A DNA stretch of 64,000 nt from the NCBI GenBank assembly GCA_022457155.1, contig JAJGOT010000459.1, positions 310,001-374,000 on the forward strand. Reading direction: 5' to 3'. The notes below the pieces were generated by a model. It made no database searches. It saw only the letters and a program-made list of their open reading frames with translations, and was not told the origin of the DNA. This document shows positions 32,929-45,549 of the stretch, piece after piece. This DNA comes from Cladopsammia gracilis (taxonomy: Eukaryota > Cnidaria > Anthozoa > Scleractinia > Dendrophylliidae). Position 1 is the first letter of the stretch. Every line of letters starts with the position of its first letter. The translations under genes were made by a program, and so were the position numbers.

Positions 32929-35900
32929 ATGTTTCTACGAACTTTGTACTTGTGGTGCTTTAGTCTCTGGCTTCAAATCTATTCCGTCTCAGCCGGAAAA
33001 TGCCTCCACGATTTGCCAGGTAACTAACCCAATACTGTTTAGTGCGTTTTAAATTATCTCTATCGATTCGCACATAAAGGAACACGTTTCACTGTTGTTA
33101 TAATTCACTCGAAACAAAAAAATCTTTACTACGGCGTGCAATCAGTTTTATTGCAGTTCGCCGAGCCGAGGCAGTAATTTTATTGTTACATTGCTTGTAT
33201 CATTGATCATTGCGAATCAATCAGCGTACGTGAATAAAAGCCGGTAACATCAATATACCTACAATGAACTATTGAACTCAAACCAGTCATTTTTGTGCCA
33301 CAACACGCGATCTGTCTCTTCCAACTCGGTGTTTTTTCTTTATCGACATGTTTTCCCAAGCATCACATGCAAATTCAGCTTGTCCTTCAATTTAAATGGT
33401 TCAGCTGAGTGGATTTTGTCCGCCTTTGCAGACTTAAAAGGATGAAGAATGACATGAGTGCGGATATGAGACCGAGGAGAGTACGGGCACTTGAAAATAT
33501 TGGCAATCTTTTCAGAAGCAAATGGTTATTGAGTATTAATGGCGAAGTGATCACTGACCAAAACACAGGAAGTTATCAATCAAGATCTAAAATCAACTGG
33601 AGTTTTCTATGTCATGCTATACTAATCAGGCCCTTTTAGTTTTACGGTGTTCGAGCAACAAGCGAGCACAAAGCCGAGGATTGTCGGGCCGGGGAGCAGC
33701 TAAAACACCGGCGCGCGAACGAGTGGGGAAAACAATAGGAACATTCGCAATATTTTTCCTTCGCTCCACTTCCTGAACGCATGGAACAGGCCAGGTCCTG
33801 CAACCACAAAAGCGCCTGTTGCGTAAACTAAGCATGAAAAATAGAAATTGGTGAAATCAAAGCACTAAAATTGATAACAAAATATAAATTTTGGCACTTC
33901 GATTTCACCAAGTTTTATTTTTCACATGTTCAACCATGTTCCACGCAGCCACCGAATGTTTTAGCTCCAATTCAGGGCAATGCATGATGCCTGATGCGCG
34001 CAAGAATCGGTCAAAACGCGAAAACATTTAACCTCCACCTTTTTTTTTGGCTCGTCACGCACTTCCCCTAACTTGGGTAGGAGTGCGTGACGGGCCAAAA
34101 CAAGGTCCGGCTTCGCATGCGTAGGAGGCTAGAAACATTCAGCTCGCCGCGAGTTTTCCCCAGATGACGTGGTTTCTTTTGCTCGCAAGTGCATGTTTCG
34201 TAGAAACCACGCGGCAGCTGATTTTCACGCGCGCTCACACGTTTCGCTTTTTCTTGCTCAACAATCTCTAACAGTAAACATGGACTGCGCATAGTCTATT
34301 TGATTTACAGTCCTACGAGATTTTCATTGAAAAAATTAAAGAAAGCCTTTTTTTGTAGTCTGGAAATTAGTGTATCGGTCCTCCTTTATACGATATGCAG
34401 GAATTCCAGTCAGTAACGAAGCCATATATAATTCTGATTCTCAACAGATCCAATTCATCGAAAGAAGTTCACTTATCAAGGACAGGCGTTGCCGCTCACA
34501 ATCTCTTATGGCGATCGTGTTTCCCATCATGCAACTGCTCAGCTCACTAAGATCTTAATAGAGGAGGGACTGGGTTACGACAACGTCGAACTGGTACCGT
34601 GCGACTATGATGACCTCCAGAGGGCATCAAGGAGCTGTTGGAAAGATAGGTAATGAACTTGACTTTGTTCATTAGGCAAGGGTTTCGGCTTCTTTTAGGG
34701 CAGTAACTGGACTGGCGTTTTTGCGCTTACGCTGTTATGTGAAACAGCTGTATAGTTTACGAGTTCACGCTCGTAACAGTTTAACAAATAGATTCCGTTC
34801 GGCCGTGTGTCTGTTCAGTTATAGATCACAGATGACGTCAAAATGTGGTAAGAACAAAAAAGTGGGACAGGAGCCGCAGGCGAGTGTGTCACTGATGTTC
34901 TTACCACATTTTGACATCTTCTGTAATCTATAACTGAACAGACACACGGCCAAATGGAATCTATTTGTTTTATACAATGAACAGAAAAGCCATAAGAGTA
35001 AAATTACGAATTTTCCTCGTAGCCCTCGACTGTTTGAAGATTTGTTCCAGTTTAGGTATTTTTCAAGTCGCCAAGAGCTTTTCGTCTTGGTTTCGTCTTT
35101 ATCTGCTTGTAAACAGCTCCTGCTAAACATTTTTCGAGGCTCTCACTTGCTCAATCCAGAATAATCTCGCAAACTTCATTCAGTGGAGGTATGAATTTAT
35201 ATTTGTAGTTATAATTGACAGTTTTTCGTCCTTTGAAGAGAGAACACAACAAATAGACGGTCTCTTTGCATAGTATCGGGAGGGTTCTTCCGAAGGAATT
35301 ATTCAAACAAACCCATCAACAACGAACGACACAAATAACCGTTAGTAATGTCCAGGTTTGCATGCAGAAAGGGACCACGCTATCCCATGCCATAGGCATC
35401 ACAAAGTGTCCTCATCTATAAAAATTCACCATAACATACATAATTCTATCACATATGGACATGACCAATAACTCTGTCAAATATGAAGTTTTTGTCAAAC
35501 AATACTTGTGTGCAATCCTGGACAAATCCGTTTTAATTAATCCGATTAATCCGTTTGGAAAAACCTACCAAAATGTGGGGCAACCCTGCGATTGACTAGC
35601 ATCCTATACAGGGGGGAACAGAAGTATATATATCCAGTCCGTGTGGGCTCCCTGTGCCTGGCATACGACTTAACCATGGCGACACCCGTTTTTTTCCGTT
35701 TACAGAACTCCTGATGTTGCTCCCCAGGCCATGATCGACCCTGAGGTATGGTTACCATTTGACTGCCAAGGACCTGGGAAAAGTGAGAAGATGGTGGATA
35801 TCGGATCATTAGGGATCACGGGAAGGTACGTTACGAGCCATGGTAATAATTAAAAAATAATAAATAAATAAATAATAATAATAATAATGATGATGATGAT

Positions 35901-38900
35901 AATATTAAATATTATTATTGATTGTGTATGATAACCTTTATAGAGCAGTTTTCAATTGAGTGTCGTGAACCAAAACCAAAGTAATCACTCTGACCAATCA
36001 CAACAGACGCAGACAATCCAATGAACCAATCAGAACTCGAAGCAAATACAGGTAGCCGGCGCAAAGCGCGGGAAAACGTCACGATTGGTTTTGGTTTTAC
36101 TTCTGGTTGGTTCAGAAAGTGGTGCGAGATTTTTTTAGCCAATCACAAAGCGTAGCAATGCAAAACCAAAGCAATCGCGAAATGACTTTCGACACTCAAT
36201 TGAAAACCGCTCTATTGAGATTTTGAATGCATCAACTTCGTCCCGCAGGTCCTTCTCCGAACCGCCATTTTGAAAGGGGAGAGGGTCCTGAGTACGAGTT
36301 TTTGAATGTACTGAAATGCGTATGTATATCCCAAATATCGTGCCGGCAAGTATTGACCCAATAGACATTGACATTGACCCAATACATTGACAATACATTG
36401 ACAATACATTGACCCAATAGTGTGTCAAGTATTGTGTCAATACTTGACACACAAGTATTGACCTTCATTTGTACACAAACAGTTTGGACAAACACGTCAT
36501 CTTTAACCGACCATAGGGAAACACATCTCATTAGCGTACATTTGAATTTAGACCCATTCAAGCACGCCAACTTACCGAAGGTTCAGCTGTACAGGCAATG
36601 CGGTAACACTCGGGTTAAACGACTGTTTATTCTTCATTTTTCTAGGCAAGGTTGGTTTATAAGTGCTGACTTTGTTGACCGCGTATGGACCATTAATCTT
36701 CAACCCGCTGACCACTGGAGAGCACTGCGGTTGCCAGTTGTTCTACAGCAACTGTCCCCAGCCTCGGAGCTGATCACGTGTCAGGGCTGTATAGAACACG
36801 AGTTTCATCCTCCACAGTGTTCTCAAGCCAACCAAAGCGGCGGGCGCTGTGTAGCTTTGTTAGCTGGACACAAAGGTAATGTTTGAAAAAAATTCGTTTA
36901 TTTATGGGAACTATAAACATTTAGCCTAATTATAAAGTCTTTGGTTTTCGAACGAACAGTAAGCAATTCGCAACCGAGTTGACTTTAGTAACCCAAAACG
37001 AATTAGTTTAGACTACTGATAATAATTGAACGGTTTTTAATTGTTACGCTTCGTGATTGGCTAAAAAAATCTCGCGATTCTTTCCTAACCAATCAGAAAT
37101 AAAACCAAAACTGATTGCCACTTGCTTGTACGCGTTTTTCCGCGCTGCATCTTCCAGTTCTGATTGGTTTATTGCACTGACAGTCTGCTTCTGTTGTGAT
37201 CAGCCAGAGTAATAGGCCATTTCCGAGTTACGTTATGCCTCGTTGTCAAAGCGAGGCTAGGTGCACAACCTTTCATATGAAAATGAGTTTTATTTGCATT
37301 TGAATAAAAACTCATTATCATATGAAAGGTTGTGTACCTAGCCTCGCTTTGACAACGAGGCATAACGTAACTCGGAAATGGCCTACTACTTTGGGTTTGG
37401 TTTTTCGACACTTAATTGAAAACCACACTATTTTCAACAACACTAACTTTTGAACAAAGTTTACTTTTAGTGCATGAATTTTACTATCAAGGACAATGCA
37501 TGTACGATCGTTATTCAGCTACTCTTACATGCTATTCACTTTCTCCTTTTCACAGACAACACGAGCCAGCTGGTAGAGGACGAGATTACAAGTTTACGTT
37601 TGAACATTTCTGTGATCTGGCTAGGAGAGAGACTAAGCCCCACTATTTTGGAAAACAAAGCAAAGGGGAAGCCGCTGCTATTTTACAACTGGGATCCAGA
37701 CCCCTTTACTACATCGGACGAGTTCAGGAGGATTTCCTTTCCAGAATGCAAGTAAGTACTACTGTTTTTTTATTTGTTTGGAAAATTTTTATAAACAATT
37801 TTGTGGCTTAGTTACTCAGACTTTAAGCAAAACACCCAGTTTCAGAGATAAAAAGCTGAAAGGAGATGGAATAGCCGCAAGGAAACCAATTTCGGCTTTT
37901 TGATTAATGTTGAAAGAATAATCCAGGAGCCAAAATCGATTATAGCTCCTGAATAATCTTATTAAGTATGATCATTTCCTCTTAGCCGTCCTGAAAACGA
38001 TATAACGACAAACTCAAGAAGGAACATCTCTCCAGGGTGTGATTTTCCAATGTACGATCTGCACAAATTCGTGTGGAAAGAAATACAGAAACGCTACAAA
38101 GACATTTACAGACTTGTGAAGGCCATTGCTCTAACAAGAGAGCACATCACGGAGATTCTGCAACGAATCAACACAACACGACATAATGCATCAATTGACG
38201 AATCCGTTTGCCAATGGCTGAATAAGTCACGTGATATTTGGTTTCCATGGATACAAGCAGAAACTACCGCCAAAAGAACCGTTTTCATCGGAGGGATGTT
38301 TCCAAGCCTTGTGGAACCAAAAGCGATATGGTCAAGCCCAGGAGTCGAAATTGGAGCGCAGATGGCTGTCAGTGAGATTAATAACGATACAAGTGTTTTA
38401 AATCGTTTTACAGTTGTGTTGGTTGTGTCACCGACTCAGTGTAGAAGAGAACTCGTTATCCCAGCTTATATTCGATACCTTAATCGTGATCAGTCGGAAA
38501 AGGTGATCGGCATTGTAGGTCCTGCATGTAGCAAGGCCACACTTCCGATTGCCGAAGTATCGCGATTTCATAACACAATTCTAATGGGTTACGGAGCTGA
38601 CGACGTGTCGCTATCTGATAGGACGAGATTTCCGATGTTTTTCCGAACAAATCCGAGTGTCGACGAATTTAAGTTTGCATACCTTTCGCTTTTTGGAACG
38701 TTCGGTTGGCAACACTGCGCAATCTTACGCGAAGCTAAGTACCCTGTGAACACAGTCCGGTCACGCACTGAGTACTTGACCAAACATGGGATACAAGTGC
38801 TGTCACGTGAGTTACCATCCGATGGGGACCTGGACGCTAGTGGTTACATCAACAGCGTGGTTGAGAGTAAGGTGACGATTATAATACTGGATGCTTACCC

Positions 38901-39501
38901 AGCAGTCACTAGGGCAGTCATGTGTGAGGCTTACAAGGAGGTAAGATACAGTTCTAGTAAAGAACCTCGGGCAGTTGAGTTATTCAGTCCTCTTTCGCGT
39001 TTTGAATGAGTTGTCCATCCGAAATAATTTATTGTTTCTGCTATTTGCGCAATTTGGCAGAATTACTCTCAATACTGTAATGCTAACTTCTGGGAAATAA
39101 GCAAAATTCACAATAACACTCCATTTCATTTGGTACAACGGATCTCCTGAAACATCGGAAATCAACTAGGTCTTTACGCTCGAACATTCAAGACCTGCTG
39201 ATGCAGCCAACTTGTAAAACCAAAACATATGGTGACAGAGCTTTCTCTGTATGCGCTCCGAGGATTTGGAACACTGTTCCTTTGGATATACGACAATCCA
39301 GTACAGTTTTATCATTTAAGATTTTACTAAATTTATTGAGAGTGACTCTTTATCATACTGTTAATTTTTAGATTTTAGTTTCTTAGGTATATTGTTATTT
39401 TTTTTAGTTTCTAAAGTTTCTTAGAGTGAATTTGTGGTTTTAGAGATACCTTTGTAAAGCGCCTCGAGCAAATAGCGAATGTGTACGCTATATAAATGAA
39501 C

Positions 39502-39532
<31 letters not shown>

Positions 39533-39583
39533 GTTGTTTTAAGAAATTTGTTAATTAAGTATAATATATTTAAAATATATATA

Positions 39584-39614
<31 letters not shown>

Positions 39615-42600
39615 TAAAGATTAAAATTATGATGATTATTATTATTTTTTATGACAATGATCAGTTCATTTTAAAAATGCAATGTTGAGGAGTCTTATTA
39701 TTATATATTTTGTAATTATTATACATGTGTTGTAATTTTATATTGTAAATTTAAGATTGTTTTAAGAAATTTGTTAATAAAGTTTTATATTATCATTATT
39801 ATTATTATTATTGCACGTTGATTTTTATAATTGTCATTTATAGGGTTTGACCCCTGAAAAAGATTACGTGTGGTTCCTATTGGACTGGCTGGAAGCTGAT
39901 TGGTGGAATGTCGATTTCTACAACAGCCACAGTTACACCGCGCCAGAGAGTGTTCCTTGCACCACTGCTGAGCTGAAGGTCTTCGTCGAGCAGGGCTACT
40001 TCACTCTATCGTCTCCTTTCTTTGGGGATAACAAACAAAGCGTGATAGGGGGAGGAACTGTTAAGGATTGGAAGGATCTCTATATGACTCGTGTAAAGAA
40101 GGAGGTGAGAGGCAACTGCTATTTCTGACATTGGTGTATGCATTCAAAGGTAAATAAAATTGGATATACAGTTAACTCTCTAAGACGGACACAGTCGGAT
40201 TCAGAACCAGCTCTCCCTCAGAAGTTATCGTCCAGTTACAGTAAAATTAGTGACTTGAGTCAGGTGACATGGCCCAATATGTTCGCCTTAGCCTGCGTGG
40301 CAGGCGTTCTAAAGGGGAAGGGGGGAAATTCCCTCGCGCGCCCTTCGCGTTCTCGCGCACCTGAATTCCCCTCCCCCCTTCCCCTTCCCCTTAGAACGCC
40401 TGCCACGCAAGCTATGCTCGCCTTAGAGCTGTCAGATTTAGAGAGGTGCCTGAGAATAACGTCACAAGCAATAGGCCTCAACTGTGAAAAACAAAGGCTC
40501 TGCATATGCGTTTTATACTTTGGCACGGTTATAATTTTCATTCTCTGCCCACCCACACTGACGTAAACTTGTATGTATAACATGAACATAAATTCGTTAT
40601 AGTGAATGTTCCATTCTCTATCAGTGAACTAAAAAGCCGTACTTATGAATTCAGCCCCTCGATAGCTGGGTCACATTACAGAAATTAACTGAATGAGTTG
40701 AAAAATTGCGAAGAATGCGATTTTAACTGTTCAAGAGTAACGTTTTCGTCACTTTCGTCATCGTTTTTGTCGTGGTAGCTTGAGGTCCCTGTTATTTCGC
40801 CAGCCCGACGGATTTCAAGTTAAGACGTTAATTTAGTATTCATTCGATTAAAATTGTTAATATCTGTCGATTTTTTCCCTTTAACATATGCGATTATTTT
40901 TATTTATATTTTGTTCCATCAGAACAAGAAATGGTCGGATTACGCCTCGTACGCGCATGACGCCGTGTGGACGTACGCTTTAGCATTGGATCAACTGCTC
41001 CGGAATGACTCCTCCGTCTTGGATACGATCAGCTCTAACACCACATCAGCGTAAGTTTTATGTCAGAGAAATAATTATATAACGGCACCTTTGGGACCAC
41101 GTGATTTGCTAGAGTTCGTAATAGCGGAAGTTATTTTCAATAAATCGTTTTCGCTGGGACTACAATATCTGTCTCTAAAAATAATCATAACAGGATGTAA
41201 TAAATGGGTTTTTAATAAAAAAAGACTGTTGTTTGTTGTTGTTGTTGTTCGTTATAGCGAAGTGCTCATAAGGCGTGCGTTAACCGTATTACAGATTTGA
41301 TACTATTTAGAGTGGTCGTTTTCCAATGACTACAATGAAACGGAAATCAGAGTGTTCGAGCTAAATGATCGCCATATATAGGGAATTTTTAACTAGTCTG
41401 CGGCGCCAGTGCTCGCAATATACTTGTTTCCTTTGTGCGCCGTCCTACTTTTGTTTCCCACGGTCTGAACGCATGGGAGAGGCTAGTTTGACAACCACAA
41501 CAACAGGAATGAGCTGAAAAGGAAAATTTCCAGGCAAGGGTCAAGATCCGCCACAATAGAGGTTTTGCACGGCAGCCATGTTACATGGCAGGAACAATAG
41601 ATTCTTTTCCCTATGGGAAAGAATGTTCTTTCTAATGCAAAACATTTTCATTGTTCCTGCCATGCAACATGGCTGCCGTGCAAAACCTCAATTAAGTTAG
41701 CTCAACATAACCGGCAATGGCTTTCAATAATATAAGGGAAGACAAAAATTTGCGTTGTCTTTATAGCCCCGAAAGTCATGTTGTTATTTAATTCACACAT
41801 CAATGTTGTCTTTTGTTTGTTATTAGGATGTTCCGCCAGCGTATTCAACAAGTCGACTTTTTGGGAGTTTCTGGGCGAGTTCATTTCAATAACGGAGACC
41901 GCCTATCTAATGTTCTCATTAAACAGCGGTTCGTCTCGCGCTCTGTAGCTATTGGTCAATTCATCCATACCAACGAAAAGAATGGCTCTGTCCCAGGCCA
42001 CCTAGAGTGGGATCCAAGCAGAATCACGTGGGCAACAGGAAAGATACCACGTGATGTTTTACCTGGTAAGCTTCATGTGTGTTCTCCGCATGCGCAGTCA
42101 GGCGAGAGCTTTGTATTCGTATTATTTTGAGAACAGTGATCTGTTGAATACCTTTAAATATTACTCAGGCTATTGTATTATCCTTTGTTGGATTTAACTC
42201 TCTCCTCGCATTCTCTATGCAGTTTGTTGTGAATACACCAATTTCAAAATTGGTGGTAAATTGATAAACAAACAGTGTAAGAAGATATATTTTTCGATAT
42301 ATCTCTGAACTAAATTTGTAAAATCTATTTTACTTGTTTTCCTATACCTTTCAATGTGATGCGAGTTATCCTCACGCATCTTTGATATAGGTCACTCTCT
42401 CTTGAAAGATGATGCCGATGTTACGCTTCTTTTTATGTTTTAATCTTTTTTTGTCTTTTTTGTTGAGAAATTAAAGATGAGCTTAAACGGTGTTTGTAGG
42501 TTTTTTAGCTTTAAATTGTTTAATTTGCGAGGCGCCATGTGACATAGCCGACATGTCTTATCTGGAGACTCTTTTAGAGGACATGGAACAAGTGCGAAAC

Positions 42601-45514
42601 GCACCCATAACTTTGTTTTTTTTTTAACGACAGAATCCAGAAATTTGCAAAGAGATTAATTGAAGCAATATATTAGAAATTTGCGTTTTGTGTCAGTCAT
42701 TATTCGTGATGTTGCTAACTGATAGTACGTTTATATTTTATTTGAATAGACCCTGACCCCAAGGAAATATGCGGAGTGGAAACTTTGAGAAAAGCTATCG
42801 ATTCATCCTGCCGGGTGGCAATTATTGTAGTCGTTGTCATTGGTAAGTTGAAGCGTTGTTTTTGTAAGTTTACTGTAGAATAAAGTGGTAGTATTGATAC
42901 GAATTTTGGTCTCGCTGGTACCAAGTGAACTGTCTGTAATATGACGTTGTCCGTATTCATGAGGTGTTATACGAAGAAGTGCGACTGTAAATCCCGTTTC
43001 CGAATTGCCATCATCAGCATTGTGATGGCGAGGGGCTCGAGCTCGACCTGACATTAACGACGCCGCGTAAATTCTTTACACTGAATGCGATACCTGGCCT
43101 CACGATTATGACTGAATTTGAATTTATTTTCAAAGTGCGATATAATCCCTGTTTTGTGGTTATAACTCCTACAGGTCTGAGGTTATGCATAGAATTTCAT
43201 GCATGTGAGACGTCTCTCCCGTTTTCTAAATATTAATAAACTAAAACAATATCTTTTATTAAAATCGATTAAGGACCCCTAAGATTTAGAAAAAGGAGGA
43301 CCAAGGAAACTCGTGTAACTGTTTGCACGACAGACGTACTTAGTTTTAATATGGGACAGTTTTGACCCCGAAATGTCAAAATCCCCATGGCACAGCTTCT
43401 TTAAACATCACATATTTTGCGGGAAAAAACTATATCATAATAACTATTTGTTAAGAAGGAAATTGCCTTACTTTTGAGCTGCTCTTTTTTTAAAGCGGTG
43501 ACATCAGTTTCCATAACCCTTACCATTGTGGGATGCATTCTGAAAGGAAGGTGAGGATCAAATGAGATAGCATTTTGTTGCATTTTAATGCTCTTAAAAG
43601 AGCAGTTTTCAGTTAAGTGTCATAAAACCGAAACCAATGTAGTCACTCTCAGGCTGGCCAACTGGCCAATCATATCAGATGGAGAAAATCCAATGAACCA
43701 ATCAGAACTCGAAGCAAATACATGAAGCCGGCATCAAGCACGGGAAAACACCAAGGGAATCATGAATTTACTTGCGACACTTAATTGAAAACCGCCCTTT
43801 AAGATGTTAAATTTATAATCTGAGTTGTATCAGGTTTCGAACATGTTCGACACCTCTGCGACATTGCGCGACAAATCGCGCCCAAATAGCATTGAAATCG
43901 TTGCTAGTTTACACGCACTATTGAAGATACAACTTGCGCGCGAAAAAAATCGAAAAGTGCGAAAAAAATTGCGCCAAAAAAAATCGCCTGTAGTATTGTT
44001 TGAGGATTAAATTTTGAAAAAAATGCTAATGCAGAGAACGATCAAGGACCAATTATTCTTAGTGCAGTTTGCTGCAACTCGAATCCCCTGCTAGTCTGCT
44101 TTTCTTTATCATCAGATATTCTTCAAAGTATCGCGATACCAAAAACCGTCTCCGTGAACTGGGTCTACTGGATGGAAACTTTACAGGCGCCATATTCGCT
44201 TTGGATGACTGGGAAATGCCGAGAGAAAAACTCATTTTGAACAGAAAACTTGGAGAGGGAGCGTTTGGTGCAGTGTTTGGCGGCGAAGGCCTGGGACTAA
44301 CGGGATCAGCTGTCTCGGTCCCAATTGCTGTGAAAACGCTCAGAGTTGGTGCCACAACTGAAGATAAGGTTTGTTTTATTGGTGGTGACTAGAATGGATA
44401 CTCCAAAATCAGGTTGGACACCTTATTGAGACTTATTTAACGGAGTAACTGGTTAGCTTTCAGTTGAGGTTAGGGGCAGCAGTTTATATAGTTAAATTTA
44501 GAACTAAGCAACCCGAGAAGCTAGGTGGTACAGTGGTACGGAAGGCTATGTAAGCCTAAGTCTAATTGAGGTCACAGGTTCAATCCTGAGTGGGGATTTT
44601 AGATTTTCTTTTTTACACTTTAAAATTTATTAAAAATAAATTCTAAGTGTCGACATTACGTTATATAATTCTCAATAAGTGTCCGATGCGATCCAACCTG
44701 ACAGGACAGGAGTGTTTAGGAAAATGCTTGTAATGCCGTTTTACAGACTTTCTGTATCATTTTAGTGACTTTAAACGAAACTTTGTGAAGTTAATACAGC
44801 TTGATCTTTTCGTTTCTTGTAGCTGAATATTTAAGCGGCAGAAAATTTTAGGGAAAAGAATCTTATCCACTAATTTCCTAGCTGCTTTTTCTTTTCCGAA
44901 AATCCTAGCTGGCCTTATCTCGTACCCAACACGACATTTTTTTATCTCTCCAAAAACAAAAGGCGTGAATTTTTCTGATGTTACGAAAGTTCGAGCCGAC
45001 ATTTTGCTAAAGAAAACTCTAGTATTTTGTTTCATTAATTTTTAAGGCCTTTCACTCAGAATTTTAACCGAAACAATTCGTTGGGTGCTCCTGATTTAGT
45101 GGAGTTCCTTCTGAATACAAATCTCACGTCTACGTCAACACTATCATTAATATTATCAAATTATTATCAAAATAATCAAAGGGCTCTAAGAGCCATCTCG
45201 TGAATACGAAACAAAGTTAAGTCCACAGATTGGTTTTAATTTTCCATACTGAGTTTGAAGTCAAAGAATTGAAGAGTAAAACAGATTTAAAACGACCAAA
45301 ACATCTTGGGTCTTAGCGTGACATAAATATGCATTGTGTGAAACGAGACTGTCTAGACAACTGGGTGACGTAATTACACTGGGGAATTAAAAAACGTTTA
45401 AGTGAAAATTTGCATATCTGTCCCGTATACTATATCTCGCTCAACGCTTCGCGTATTCACGAGATAACAAACTTCATCATAATTATTATCATCACCGTCA
45501 TTATCATCATCATT

Positions 45515-45549
<35 letters not shown>

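Noticed and set aside
41791..41830. Extending receptor exon 9 upstream using the open frame before 41827
   Set aside because: The acceptor TTATTAG at 41820-41826 and the phase from exon 8 (two bases, GC) fix the start at 41827; upstream residues do not fit the flytrap fold.
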